Shown: positions 28,363 through 40,272, counted from the first letter of the stretch. The stretch is DNA of 64,000 nucleotides from Sphingomonas gei (GCF_004792685.1 NZ_SRXT01000001.1:372001-436000); one strand, 5' to 3'. Notes: generated from the sequence alone by a model not told the origin. Numbers and translations are program-made.

Positions 28363-29625
28363 ATGACGTTCGTTTCGAAGCTGGCGCTGGCTACCGCGCT
28401 GACGCTGGGCGCCTCCATGAGCGCCGCTCCCGCGTTCGCGCAGAAGGCCGACAAGGCTGCTGCCGTGCCCGAGCTCAAGGTCAGCGACGAGTTCCGCAAG
28501 CCGGCCGCCGCCGCCGATGCAGCGCTCAAGGCGAAGGATCTCGCCACCGCCGAAACCCAGATCGCCGCCACCGAGGCTTTGGCCAAGAACGACGACGAGA
28601 AATATTACGCGGCCTATATGCGGCTCCTGCTCGAGCTCGAGCGCAAGAACCAGGCCGGCCAGATGAAGGCACTGGGTCTTCTCGCGAGCAATCCGAAGAC
28701 CCCGGCAGACCGGGTCAGGGTCTACGGTGCCCTTTACGAGTATATGGTCGGTGCGGAGCTGATCAATCAGAAGAAGCCGGCCGAGGCGATTCCGGCGCTG
28801 ATCAAGGCACGCGAGCTCGGCTCGACCGAGCCCGATCTGCCAGTACTTCTCGCCAATGCCTATGCCGCGACCGGCAAGAACGCCGAATCGATCGCGGAGG
28901 TGAATCGGGCGATCGAGGGTTCCAAGGCTGCCGGGCGCAAGCCGCCGGCCGATTGGTACAAGTTCGTCATCTCGCGCGTGAACGCAGGCGGCGATCGCGC
29001 TGCCATGGCCGACTGGCTCAAGCGCTTCATCACCGAATATCCGACCGCCCAGAACTGGCGCTGGGCGATCCAGATCTTCCGTCAAGGCGCGCCGGCCGCT
29101 GCGAACAGCAAGACCGACAGGCTCAACCTCTATCGCCTCCAGCGCGCGACCAACGTGCTGGCCGATCGGGGGGACTATGCCGATTACGCTTATTCCGCGC
29201 AGCAATCGGGCCTGCCTTGGGAAGCCGTCGCAGTGATCGACGAAGGCCGCAAGTCGGGCAAGGTCCCGGCGGGCGATGCCGACGTCCAGCGTACCTACGC
29301 TGCGGCGCAGACCGCAGTGAAGTCCGAGGGTTCGCTCGAAGGCGTCGCCAAGCAGTCGGCCACCGCCAAGGACGGCCGCACCGCGCAGCAGACCGGGGAT
29401 GCGTTTCTCGCCTCGGGCAATTATGCACGCGCGGTCGAACTCTATGACCTGTCGCTCCAGAAGGGCAGCGTCGACGCCGACGAAGTCAATCTCAACCGCG
29501 GCGTGGCGCTGCGCGCGCTTGGCCGGAAGGATGAAGCGCGCACTGCATTCCAGGCAGTCAAGGGCGCTTATGCGAACATGGCGCTGCTCTGGCAGACTTC
29601 GCTCGACGTCCCGCCGCTCGCCTGA
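28363..29625 (+). CDS. Exported TPR-repeat protein
   Basis: A 420-residue protein with a signal peptide cut after about residue 26 (AAPAFA-QK). The mature part is helical with tetratricopeptide-like units, for example EAIPALIKARELG, LANAYAATGKNAESIAEVNRAIEG and GDAFLASGNYARAVELYDLSLQKG. Such proteins act as periplasmic scaffolds; no specific partner is indicated. GAGGAGA precedes the ATG at 28363. A terminator follows. Confidence 0.82.
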   Translation: MTFVSKLALATALTLGASMSAAPAFAQKADKAAAVPELKVSDEFRKPAAAADAALKAKDLATAETQIAATEALAKNDDEKYYAAYMRLLLELERKNQAGQMKALGLLASNPKTPADRVRVYGALYEYMVGAELINQKKPAEAIPALIKARELGSTEPDLPVLLANAYAATGKNAESIAEVNRAIEGSKAAGRKPPADWYKFVISRVNAGGDRAAMADWLKRFITEYPTAQNWRWAIQIFRQGAPAAANSKTDRLNLYRLQRATNVLADRGDYADYAYSAQQSGLPWEAVAVIDEGRKSGKVPAGDADVQRTYAAAQTAVKSEGSLEGVAKQSATAKDGRTAQQTGDAFLASGNYARAVELYDLSLQKGSVDADEVNLNRGVALRALGRKDEARTAFQAVKGAYANMALLWQTSLDVPPLA

Positions 29626-29648
29626 GGCGGCGGCGCAAATTAAAGGGG

Positions 29649-29675
29649 AAGGGCGGCCGCTTGTGCCGCCCTTTT
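29649..29675. terminator. Terminator after the TPR gene
   Basis: AAGGGCGGC pairs with GCCGCCCTT across a 7-base loop, followed by TT. It lies 23 bases after the TPR stop and reaches the stop codon of the convergent Lrp gene, so it may serve both directions. Confidence 0.75.
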
Positions 29676-30142
29676 CACATCTCGGGAACCGGCACCCCGG
29701 GCAGCGCTTTCGACGTGCGGATCGTCAGCGACGTCTTGACGTGCTCGACATTGGGCGCGGTGGTGAGTTGGGTGGTCAGGATCTGCTGGAAGCTCTGCAG
29801 ATCGGGCGCGACGATCTTGAGGATGAAGTCGATCTCGCCGTTGAGCATATGGCATTCGCGGACTTCCGGAATTTCCGCCACCAATTTCTCGAACGCGCGC
29901 AGGTCGCTCTCGGCCTGGCTCTTGAGGCTGACCATCGCGAAGACGGTGAGGTTGTAGCCGAGCGCGGTCGGATCGAGTGCGGCGTGATAGCCGCCGATCG
30001 CGCCCTGTTGCTCCAGCGCGCGGACACGGCGCAGGCAGGGCGGCGCAGTCAGTCCGACGCGCTCGGCCAGCTCGACATTGGTCATCCTGCCATTATCCTG
30101 CAGCAGCCCGAGGATCCGCACATCGATCTCGTCGAATCGCAT
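29675..30142 (-). CDS. Lrp/AsnC-family transcriptional regulator
   Basis: A 155-residue regulator. The N-terminal helix-turn-helix spans about 20-45 (MTNVELAERVGLTAPPCLRRVRALEQQG), followed by the RAM effector-binding domain (TVFAMVSLKSQAESDLRAFEKLV...IDFILKIVAPDL). The ATG at 30142 starts with the usual RFDEIDVRIL; an upstream ATG at 30175 is less likely. It is divergent from the kinase-like gene. Target and effector are not evident. Confidence 0.92.
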   Translation of the reverse strand: MRFDEIDVRILGLLQDNGRMTNVELAERVGLTAPPCLRRVRALEQQGAIGGYHAALDPTALGYNLTVFAMVSLKSQAESDLRAFEKLVAEIPEVRECHMLNGEIDFILKIVAPDLQSFQQILTTQLTTAPNVEHVKTSLTIRTSKALPGVPVPEM

Positions 30143-30322
30143 GGCGTCCTCTCTTTCATTGTGGATTCGTTGCATATTGGGGTTGCTAGACTATAAGATA
30201 ATTACAACGCAACGCAATTGTCCCACAATGCGACGTGCCGAAATGGCATGTATCTAGCGTCCCCTTCAAACGTTAATAAATTCCAATGGCGCGCTTCCGC
30301 GTCGCGGGAAAGATTAAGGCGC

Positions 30323-32035
30323 GTGCGCTTCGACGACACTCTCGAAACGGTGCTCGCAGCCGATCTGGGTACGCCCTATGGCGTGCAATCGGTATGGCGC
30401 CAACTCGTCGACTTGATCGGCCGCCGCCGGGTGCCGCCCGCCACGCGTGCGATGGCGACTCTGCGGGCGATTCGGGCCGACGTGCCGCCGCCGGTGCGCG
30501 CCGGCAGCGCGCGCGCGCTCGAATATGCCGATCCGCCGGCGGCGCTGGTTCGCCTGTTCGCGCAGGATGATATCCCGATCGCGATTCCCGTGCTGCGCAG
30601 TGCTCGACTGACATCGTCCGAATGGATTCAGCTGCTCCCGGACTTGTCGCCGACCGCGCGCAGCGTTCTGCGCAATCGCCGCGATCTTGGCCCGGATGTG
30701 CGCCGTGCGCTCGAGAGTTTCGGACCTGTCGACTTAGTCCTGCCCGACAGCGCGACCAACGCCGCCAATGCAGCGACGGAAGTTGTGGATAGATCGGCCG
30801 CGCCGATTGCGGAACCGCGCTCCCGCGCGCACAACCCGAACATGGATCAAAGCGACAGGATCTCGGCCGCGGCATCTGCCGCGACGCCGGCACGGCCGGT
30901 CGCACCCCCGCCTTTCGGGGAGGATTCGGGTCCGTTTGAAATCGCCGAGGTCGTCGCGCGGATCGATGCGTTCTGGCGCCATCGCGAGGAAGCCGGCCCG
31001 GTCGTGCCGCCGGCACCGCCGCGGGCCGTGGAATTCCGCTTCGAAACCGATGAGAAAGGCGTGATTCGCTGGGTCGACAGAGTCAGCCGCGCGCCGGTGA
31101 TCGGGCTCTCGCTGGATCTCATTGGCGAGGGCGACAGTTCGCAGGTCGATGGTGTCGCCGCGGGCGCATTCCGCCGCCGCGCCGGCTTCTCGACTGCGCG
31201 GATGGTGATCGAAGGCAGCGCGGACGCCGCAGGCGATTGGCTGATCTCGGCGGTCCCGGTATTCGATCCGGCGAATGGCCGCTTCACCGGCTATCGCGGT
31301 ACGGCGCGGCGCCCGCGCACCGACGAGCGCGCCGAGCCGGCCCGCGTGCCGATGGGCTCGCCGGCCGAGTCGCTGCGCCAGCTCGTCCACGAGCTGCGCA
31401 CGCCGACCAATGCCATCGCCGGGTTCGCCGAGATGATCGAGACGCAGATGCTCGGCCCGGTCTCCGACGTATATCGCGCCCGCGCGCACGTCATTCGCAC
31501 CGAAGCGCGCGAACTGATCGGCGCGATCGACGATCTCGATCTTGCCGCGCGAATCGACAGCGACGCGCTCGCGCTCAGCCCCGACCGAGTGGCACTGCGA
31601 CCCCTGCTCGCTGCGATTGCCGACGATCTCGCGCCCTTGCTCGAGCTGCGCGGCTCGATGATCGGGCTGCCGGTCGAGGATCTGGCGGTGGTCGGCGATC
31701 GCCGCGCGGTCGAGCGGTTGCTTTCGCGGCTGATGGCTACGCTCGTCTCGGCCAGCGGCCCCGGCGAGCGAATCGGCGTGAAGGTGGCGCTCGAAAGCGA
31801 CCAGCGCGTCGCCGTGTCGATCGACCGTCCGAAGGCACTTGCCGACTATCCGGGCGATTCGGTGCTCGGCATCGATGACGAGCGCGAGGATTCGACCTTG
31901 CTGGGCACGGGCTTCGCGCTGCGGCTATCGCGCAATCTCGCCCGCGAACTGGGCGGCGGCCTGCTCATCGGTCCGGCGAGCTTGACTTTGCGGCTTCCCG
32001 CCGCCGTAACCAGCCAAATGGGGCAGGCGATCTGA
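30323..32035 (+). CDS. Histidine-kinase-like protein with degenerate ATPase domain
   Basis: A 570-residue cytoplasmic protein. The N-terminal 130 residues resemble DUF2336/HEAT-like repeats (ALVRLFAQDDIPIAIPVLRSA). A Pro/Ala-rich linker leads to a PAS-like part (about 225-330) and a DHp helix pair with phospho-acceptor H356 in LVHELRTPTNAI. The ATPase part is altered: the N box lacks the metal-binding Asn (DRRAVERLLSRLMATLV), and the G1 box DxGxG reads DRPKA. The G2 region (LLGTGFALRLSR) remains. It may act as a phosphotransfer protein or pseudokinase instead of a kinase. The GTG at 30323 follows TAAGG; an ATG at 30248 is possible. Confidence 0.78.
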   Translation: MRFDDTLETVLAADLGTPYGVQSVWRQLVDLIGRRRVPPATRAMATLRAIRADVPPPVRAGSARALEYADPPAALVRLFAQDDIPIAIPVLRSARLTSSEWIQLLPDLSPTARSVLRNRRDLGPDVRRALESFGPVDLVLPDSATNAANAATEVVDRSAAPIAEPRSRAHNPNMDQSDRISAAASAATPARPVAPPPFGEDSGPFEIAEVVARIDAFWRHREEAGPVVPPAPPRAVEFRFETDEKGVIRWVDRVSRAPVIGLSLDLIGEGDSSQVDGVAAGAFRRRAGFSTARMVIEGSADAAGDWLISAVPVFDPANGRFTGYRGTARRPRTDERAEPARVPMGSPAESLRQLVHELRTPTNAIAGFAEMIETQMLGPVSDVYRARAHVIRTEARELIGAIDDLDLAARIDSDALALSPDRVALRPLLAAIADDLAPLLELRGSMIGLPVEDLAVVGDRRAVERLLSRLMATLVSASGPGERIGVKVALESDQRVAVSIDRPKALADYPGDSVLGIDDEREDSTLLGTGFALRLSRNLARELGGGLLIGPASLTLRLPAAVTSQMGQAI

Positions 32036-32042
32036 TCTGAGC

Positions 32043-33101
32043 GTGGAGGCGCGGCATTCCGGCAGGGGCTATCGTCCCCCCGCGGCTGCGCCGGGTGCCA
32101 TCGTCCGATGGCCCGATACCTTCGGCACGCGCTTCACGCTGTTCGTCGATACCGAAGAGGAATTCGACTGGGGCGCAGCGTTCAGCCGCGACGCCGGCGG
32201 CACCAGCCACATGTCAGCGATGCCCGACGCGCATGCCCGCTTCGCCGCGCACGGCGTTCCGCTGACCTGGCTGATTGACTATCCGATCGCGACTTGCCCG
32301 CGCGCGGTCGAAATTCTCCGCGGGCTGATCGGCGACGGCCGCTCGGCGATCGGCACCCAGCTTCATCCGTGGGTCAACCCGCCTTTCGACGAGGATCTCT
32401 CTGCCGCCAACAGCTTCGCCGCCAACCTTCCTGGCCCGTTGGAAGCGCAGAAGCTCGCAACCCTTACCCAGGCCATCGCCGTGGCATTCGGCGTCCGGCC
32501 GCCAATCTATCGTGCCGGACGCTATGGTATCGGCCCGAACAGCTTCGCCACGCTCGCCCGGCTCGGCTACCGCGCCGACACCTCGATGCGTTCGGGCTAC
32601 GACTATTCCCGCGACGGCGGTCCCGATTTTTCGGCCATCCCCAACCACGCGTTCCGCACGGGCCCCGCGGAGACGATCGTCGAGCTCCCGCTGACCACGG
32701 TCTTCACCGGCACGCTGCGCCGGGGCGGCGCCATGCTCCATCGTCGGCTCGGCAGCGTGCCGCGAGGGCGCGGCGCGGCGGCGCGGCTCGGCCTGTTGTC
32801 GCGGGTGGCGCTCACGCCCGAAGACATGCCGCTGGACGAAGCACTCGAAGCGGTCCGCATCGCGGTGGGGGAGGGAGTGCGGCTGCTCAATTTCAGCTTC
32901 CATTCGCCTTCGATCCAGCCCGGCCACACGCCTTATGTCCGCGACGCCGCCGATCTCGCTGCGTTCTGGCGGTGGTGGGACGCGGTGTTCGCCTTGCTCG
33001 GGCGGCTGGGCGTCGCGCCAGCATCGCTCGCCGAGATCCTCGACGCGGCTTGCGGCGCGGGCCCAACCTCCGCTACTGCCGCGGGCGCTGGGGGCCTGTA
33101 G
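32043..33101 (+). CDS. Polysaccharide deacetylase (WalW-like)
   Basis: A 352-residue carbohydrate esterase 4 relative. The metal-site motif region begins FTLFVDTEEEFDWG (Asp of the T/S-F-D-type motif), and the His region reads GTQLHPWVNPPF. RAGRYG and the C-terminal NFSFHSPSIQPGHTPY carry further conserved residues. This pattern is that of the WalW group of deacetylase-like proteins linked to surface polysaccharide loci. It starts with GTG 8 bases after the kinase-like gene, and its stop codon lies inside the following tRNA gene. Confidence 0.8.
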   Translation: MEARHSGRGYRPPAAAPGAIVRWPDTFGTRFTLFVDTEEEFDWGAAFSRDAGGTSHMSAMPDAHARFAAHGVPLTWLIDYPIATCPRAVEILRGLIGDGRSAIGTQLHPWVNPPFDEDLSAANSFAANLPGPLEAQKLATLTQAIAVAFGVRPPIYRAGRYGIGPNSFATLARLGYRADTSMRSGYDYSRDGGPDFSAIPNHAFRTGPAETIVELPLTTVFTGTLRRGGAMLHRRLGSVPRGRGAAARLGLLSRVALTPEDMPLDEALEAVRIAVGEGVRLLNFSFHSPSIQPGHTPYVRDAADLAAFWRWWDAVFALLGRLGVAPASLAEILDAACGAGPTSATAAGAGGL

Positions 33102-33167
33102 CTCAATGGTTAGAGCTGGCCGCTCATAACGGCTAGGTTGCGGGTTCGAGTCCTGCCGGGCCCACCA
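33092..33167 (+). tRNA. tRNA-Ile2(CAU)
   Basis: Full cloverleaf: acceptor GGGCCTG with CGGGCCC, D arm AGCTCAATGGTTAGAGCT, anticodon CAT, T arm GCGGGTTCGAGTCCTGC, and encoded CCA. The body (TAGCTCA-TGGTTAGAGC and CTCATAA in the anticodon loop) matches the minor isoleucine tRNA whose C34 becomes lysidine, not the elongator or initiator methionine tRNA. The first 10 bases overlap the end of the deacetylase gene. Confidence 0.88.
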
Positions 33168-33231
33168 GCACTTTAAAACGTCATACGCCGGGTTGTGCAT
33201 CGCGGCACAAAGGCCTAGGCGGCATCGGCGT

Positions 33232-34635
<1,404 letters not shown>

Positions 34636-34689
34636 CCTCGTCCCCTTCGCAGTCGCGCAGGTCGATCCCCGTCGCGATCAACGCATTAC

Positions 34690-34722
34690 AAACAAAAAGG
34701 GCGCCCCCGCGGGAGCGCCCTT
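34690..34722 (-). terminator. Terminator of the small lipoprotein gene
   Basis: On the minus strand AAGGGCGC and GCGCCCTT form a stem followed by TTTTTGTTT. It lies about 40 bases beyond the lipoprotein stop. It is a typical intrinsic terminator. Confidence 0.85.
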
Positions 34723-34762
34723 CCTGAATTTCAGCTCCGGCCCATGCGGGCCGGAAAAGAGA

Positions 34763-35002
34763 TCAATGCGCGGTCGCGTTGTCGTGCGCGGCGTCGGCCT
34801 TGTTCTCTTCGACATCGGCAGCGTTCTCGAGGACGTTCTCGGCAACGACGTTCGACGTGTTGTCGGCTGCCTCTTCGTAGATCGCAGCGTTCGCCTCGTG
34901 GCTCTCGGCAACGTTCTCGGCAGTGGTGTTGGTGGTGCCGCCGCCGCAAGCTGCGAGCGACATCAGGCCTGCGGTCGCAGCAACAATGAGGATCTTCTTC
35001 AT
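34763..35002 (-). CDS. Small putative lipoprotein, Ala/Asn/Glu-rich
   Basis: A 79-residue protein starting MKKILIVAATAG with lipobox LAAC (Cys19). The mature part is highly acidic and built of Ala, Asn, Glu and Val in loosely repeated units (AENVAE, VAENVLENAAD, EENKADA). No known domain is visible. It has its own terminator and probably its own promoter in the 164-base gap upstream. It is probably a small outer-membrane or periplasm-facing lipoprotein of unknown role. Confidence 0.75.
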   Translation of the reverse strand: MKKILIVAATAGLMSLAACGGGTTNTTAENVAESHEANAAIYEEAADNTSNVVAENVLENAADVEENKADAAHDNATAH

Positions 35003-35166
35003 GGGGTGCTCCTGTGGAACATTAAACGTTTCGCATCCGGCCCAATGCCCGACGCGAACCGCTGGAATAGCGGTCGTTGCGCTTGCGTCAATCGCAAATG
35101 CGACAAACCGCAAGATTTCTGCCACTTTTCTGCCCGAATTAGGACATCGGAGCGCCTTGACATAAA

Positions 35167-36540
35167 TCAGTGGGCGGCAGGCTGAACCTTGCCGATGTCC
35201 TCCGGCGCGTTCGCCACGATCGCCAGCAGCGCCGTCCATGCTGCCACATTCTGACGCAGTTGCTCGGGGTCGATCTTGTCGAGCGTGTCGTCGGGCGTGT
35301 GGTGGTAATCGAAATAGCGCAGCCCCGACTGGTCGAGGTCGATCCCGGCGACCCCGGTGCGCAATACGGGCCCAACATCGGTGCCCCCGCCCGCAATACC
35401 GTGGCCGCGCGAAATGCCGAGCGGGCCGAGCGCGGTCGCCAGCCGGTCGGCGATCGGCTTGGCCGAATCGGGCAGATTGGTCTCGAACTTCCACACCCGG
35501 TCGGCCCCGAAATCGGATTCCGACGCGAAGACATGGCGTTCGCCGGCATGCGCCTTGGCATAGGCCTCGCCGCCGAATCCTCCCACTTCCTCGGCGCCGA
35601 ACCATACGACGCGGATCGTCCGGCGCGGCTGGCCTGCGTCGAGGATCCGCTTTGCCGCCGCGGTGGTGATGCCGAGCCCCGAGGCATCGTCGATCGCGCC
35701 GGTGCCGAGATCCCAGCTGTCGAGGTGGCCGCCGACCAGCACAATCCCCGCCTGTGGGTCGCTGCCCGGCACGTCGGCGATGACGTTGCCCGATTCGGCC
35801 TCGCCCTTGAATTGCGGGGTGACCAGCAGCTTGAGCCGCACCGGCCCACGCTTGAGCAACCGTTCGAGCTGCTCGGAATCGGGGAGCGACAGCGCCGCCG
35901 CCGCGATCGGCTTGGTGCCGTCGGGCCAGTTGGTCACCCCGGTATGCGGGTTGCGGTGATGATCGGTGCCGATCGAGCGGATCAGGATCGCCGCAGCGCC
36001 CTTGCTCGCCGCGAGCGCCGGACCCTGCCGGCGGGCACCGCCGAACACGCCATATTGCGAGCCGTCCTGCGTCGGCGTCATCGCGTGGCTGACGAACACG
36101 ATCTTGCCCTTCACGGCTTGCGCGGGCGCGGCCTGCAGGTCGGCGAGCGTCGGGAAGAAAGCGACTTCGGCCTCGACGCCCTTGGGTCCAGTCGATCCCG
36201 AATTGCCGAGCGCGGCGATCGTCAATTTCTGCGACGAGGTGCCGAGCACTTCAGCGCTCTCCGCGCCGCGCACCCAGACTGGCATCTTGTAGGTCTCGAT
36301 ATGGACGTTCTGGAAACCGAGCGCGGTCAGCTTCTTCACTGCCCATGCCCGCGCGCGCGCCTCCGCCTCTGTCGCGGCGAGGCGCTGGCCCACTTCGGTA
36401 GTCAGCCCTTCGGTGATCTCCCAGGCGAGATCGTCCTTGAGCGCCGCGTCGCGCAACGCGACGACATCGTGCGTCTGGGCGAGCGCGGGGAGGGGAAGGG
36501 CGAGCGCCGCGGCGGCGGCGAGCAGGATGCGCTTGGTCAT
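35167..36540 (-). CDS. M28-family metallopeptidase with PA domain
   Basis: A 457-residue exported peptidase with signal peptide to about residue 21 (LPALA-QT). A protease-associated insert (KGKIVFVSHAMTPTQDGS) precedes the catalytic domain. The M28 zinc ligands are visible: GGHLDSWDLGTGAIDDASG (His and Asp), AEEVGGFG (catalytic and metal Glu), SESDFGAD (Asp) and YHHTPDD (His). This matches aminopeptidases and carboxypeptidase-Q-like enzymes. The ATG at 36540 gives the best signal peptide; 36558 is an alternative. Confidence 0.9.
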   Translation of the reverse strand: MTKRILLAAAAALALPLPALAQTHDVVALRDAALKDDLAWEITEGLTTEVGQRLAATEAEARARAWAVKKLTALGFQNVHIETYKMPVWVRGAESAEVLGTSSQKLTIAALGNSGSTGPKGVEAEVAFFPTLADLQAAPAQAVKGKIVFVSHAMTPTQDGSQYGVFGGARRQGPALAASKGAAAILIRSIGTDHHRNPHTGVTNWPDGTKPIAAAALSLPDSEQLERLLKRGPVRLKLLVTPQFKGEAESGNVIADVPGSDPQAGIVLVGGHLDSWDLGTGAIDDASGLGITTAAAKRILDAGQPRRTIRVVWFGAEEVGGFGGEAYAKAHAGERHVFASESDFGADRVWKFETNLPDSAKPIADRLATALGPLGISRGHGIAGGGTDVGPVLRTGVAGIDLDQSGLRYFDYHHTPDDTLDKIDPEQLRQNVAAWTALLAIVANAPEDIGKVQPAAH

Positions 36541-36684
36541 GACGGCGTTGCTAGCCATGCCCGTAACATTTGCCAAGGCGCGTTTCCGATTTGTTCGTAT
36601 CTCCGCCGCGTTGCCATTTGGCGCTCCGATCGCTACATCGCGGCCAAACTTCCCGCAGACAGAATTTCCATCGGAGACCCTATC

Positions 36685-38364
<1,680 letters not shown>

Positions 38365-38369
38365 TCGGC

Positions 38370-38828
38370 GTGTCGGTCGGATATGAGCGCTGGCAGGGGC
38401 CGGTGGCGGATGCCGCCGATCCGTTGCTGGCGCTCTGCCGGTCGATCTTTCCGGATTTCACCGACTCCTATTTGCTTGATCGGCTGCCTCGGTTGACCGA
38501 TCCGATGCTGTGGCTCGCGGTCGAAGGCGGCGAGTGGCAGGGTTTCAAGCTCGGTTATCGCCGCGGCGGCGATATGCTCTATAGCTGGCTGGGGGGCGTT
38601 ACCCCCGAATTGCGCGGACGGGGCGTCGCCGCTGAATTGATGCGCCGGCAGCATGCCGACGCGGCTGCCTGTGGTTATCGCCTTGTCGAAACCCGCACCC
38701 GCGCTGCGAACAACCCGATGATCGTGCTCAACCTGCGCCAAGGTTTCCACGTTGCCGGTTTCGAGACGGATGCGCGGGGAATCCCGGTGGTGATCCAGCG
38801 CAAGGAACTGGCGTCGCCCCAGGCCTGA
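38370..38828 (+). CDS. GNAT-family N-acetyltransferase
   Basis: A 152-residue acyl-CoA-dependent acetyltransferase. The pyrophosphate-binding motif A is seen as GGVTPELRGRGVAAELMRRQHADA, followed by TRTRAANNPMIVLNLRQGFHVAGFE (motif B). It begins with GTG 5 bases after ettA and so may be co-transcribed. The substrate is unknown. Confidence 0.87.
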   Translation: MSVGYERWQGPVADAADPLLALCRSIFPDFTDSYLLDRLPRLTDPMLWLAVEGGEWQGFKLGYRRGGDMLYSWLGGVTPELRGRGVAAELMRRQHADAAACGYRLVETRTRAANNPMIVLNLRQGFHVAGFETDARGIPVVIQRKELASPQA

Positions 38829-38847
38829 ACGCGCCGGGCTACCGTAG

Positions 38848-39453
38848 TCAGAGCGCGCTGGTGTCCACACACAGCGCCGGAATCGTCGCGGCAGTGAACC
38901 GCTCGCCGAACGCGATCTCGCGGCATTCAGCATAGGCGTCGTCCGCGGGCCCCCACATCTGGTGGATCACACCTGCGTTGACATCCACGACCCAATATTC
39001 CGGGACGGCGTTGTCCGCATAGAGCTTCCTTTTGCGTGCCATATCGAACGCGAGGGTAGCATCGGAAACTTCAACGATCAGGCGTACAGACTGGAGCGGG
39101 ATTAATCCCTTTCCTTCCGGATCATCGGTTACGACGATGTCAGGCTCCGGGGAGCTGTATGGAGGAACCGCGATCGAGCCCTCTACGATCGCTTCCAGGC
39201 CTCCGATCTCACGTAAGCAGTCGGCGATCGCGAGAAAGAGACGCGATTTCACTCTGGCATGCGGCCGGTGCTGCGCGTTCATGAAGAAGATATCCCCCTC
39301 GATCAGCTCCGTCTTCGCATAATCCTGGAAGGCCCCATGCTCGTCGAGCAGCAGATAATCCTCAAGCCGCAGCTTTACCGGCAGGTGGGCGTTGTTGAGG
39401 GGGAGGACCTCGGTCATGCGGATAGCCTTATCATATTCTATCCCTGAACGCAT
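38848..39453 (-). CDS. Uma2-family endonuclease-like protein
   Basis: A 201-residue protein of the Uma2/DUF820 family. The restriction-endonuclease-like core is visible: TELIEGDIFFMN (Glu), SPEPDIVVTDD (Pro-Asp), RLIVEVSDATLAFDMARKRKLYADN (Glu-x-Ser with a following Lys) and YWVVDV. These proteins are abundant in cyanobacteria and less so in proteobacteria; their function is unknown. The ATG at 39453 has GGGAGG at a good distance; 39417 is a possible alternative. Confidence 0.87.
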   Translation of the reverse strand: MRSGIEYDKAIRMTEVLPLNNAHLPVKLRLEDYLLLDEHGAFQDYAKTELIEGDIFFMNAQHRPHARVKSRLFLAIADCLREIGGLEAIVEGSIAVPPYSSPEPDIVVTDDPEGKGLIPLQSVRLIVEVSDATLAFDMARKRKLYADNAVPEYWVVDVNAGVIHQMWGPADDAYAECREIAFGERFTAATIPALCVDTSAL

Positions 39454-39497
39454 GGGCTGACCCTCCCGCTCATCGTCTTCCAACCTGTTCCGACGCG

Positions 39498-39884
39498 TCA
39501 GCCTCGGTTGCGCGCCGCGTCGACGCTCCACGGTCCGGCACCGGCTGCGGCGAGATACAGGAAGATGAACGCGTAGAGCAGGATCGCCTCGCCGCCATTG
39601 ACCGAGGGGAAGAAGCCCTTGGGTGCGTGGGCCATGAAATAGCCGACCGCGCACATGCCCGAGGCGATGAACGCCACCGGCCGGGTAAGCAGGCCGATCA
39701 GCAGCAATGCGCCGCCGACGAGCTCGATCGCACCCGCCGCGAGCAGCAGCGGCGGCAGCGGCGCCGGCATCGGGAAGGGCGGCAGCCCGAAGAATTTCGA
39801 AGTGCCGTGGTGGAGGAAGGCGAGCGCGGCGACGATGCGCAGCACGCTCAGCAGGGGGCCGGACCAGTTCGCGGGAATGGGCAT
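39498..39884 (-). CDS. DoxX-family membrane protein
   Basis: A 128-residue protein with four transmembrane segments. It contains VLRIVAALAFLHHGTSKFFG, LAAGAIELVGGALLLIGLLTRPVAFIAS and FFPSVNGGEAILLYAFIFLYL, the pattern of DoxX/DoxD proteins. These are linked to quinone or thiol redox functions in some bacteria. AGGAGG precedes the ATG at 39884. Confidence 0.9.
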   Translation of the reverse strand: MPIPANWSGPLLSVLRIVAALAFLHHGTSKFFGLPPFPMPAPLPPLLLAAGAIELVGGALLLIGLLTRPVAFIASGMCAVGYFMAHAPKGFFPSVNGGEAILLYAFIFLYLAAAGAGPWSVDAARNRG

Positions 39885-39993
39885 GCGTTCCTCCTGTTCA
39901 CGGCGCGCGATGACGAGGCCGTTTCGAAGGTGGAACCTTTCATGCCGCGACCCAAGAATCAACCGGCCGGTGGGAAACCCTGCGTTTACGCCC

Positions 39994-40272
39994 TCACGCC
40001 GTGAAGCGCTTGGTGAAGCCCTTGGTCTGCTTCTCGTTCTCGGCCGAATAGGCTTCGACATGCTCGACGCGGGCCAGCGGCGAACCCTCGCGGCAGCCCT
40101 CGACCAGCTTGGCGACGGTCTCGTCGTCGCCGGAGACCAGAATCTCGACTCGCCCGTCCTTCACGTTGCGCACCCAGCCGGTCAGGCCGGTCCGCTGCGC
40201 CGTGCGCACTACCCAGTCGCGATAGCCGACGCCCTGGACGCGACCTGAAACCAGAATACGCTGTGTCGCCAT
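39994..40272 (-). CDS. acyP: Acylphosphatase
   Basis: A 92-residue enzyme that hydrolyses acyl phosphates. The phosphate-binding loop is GRVQGVGYR with catalytic R18, and the water-binding Asn is N36 in WVRNVKDG. Normal length for the family. ATG at 40272 is used; an ATG at 40281 is 9 bases upstream. A 109-base gap separates it from the DoxX gene. Confidence 0.95.
   Translation of the reverse strand: MATQRILVSGRVQGVGYRDWVVRTAQRTGLTGWVRNVKDGRVEILVSGDDETVAKLVEGCREGSPLARVEHVEAYSAENEKQTKGFTKRFTA

Noticed and set aside
33092..33167. Reading as a methionine tRNA because of the CAT anticodon
   Set aside because: The body matches the isoleucine tRNA that is modified to lysidine, not initiator or elongator tRNA-Met.
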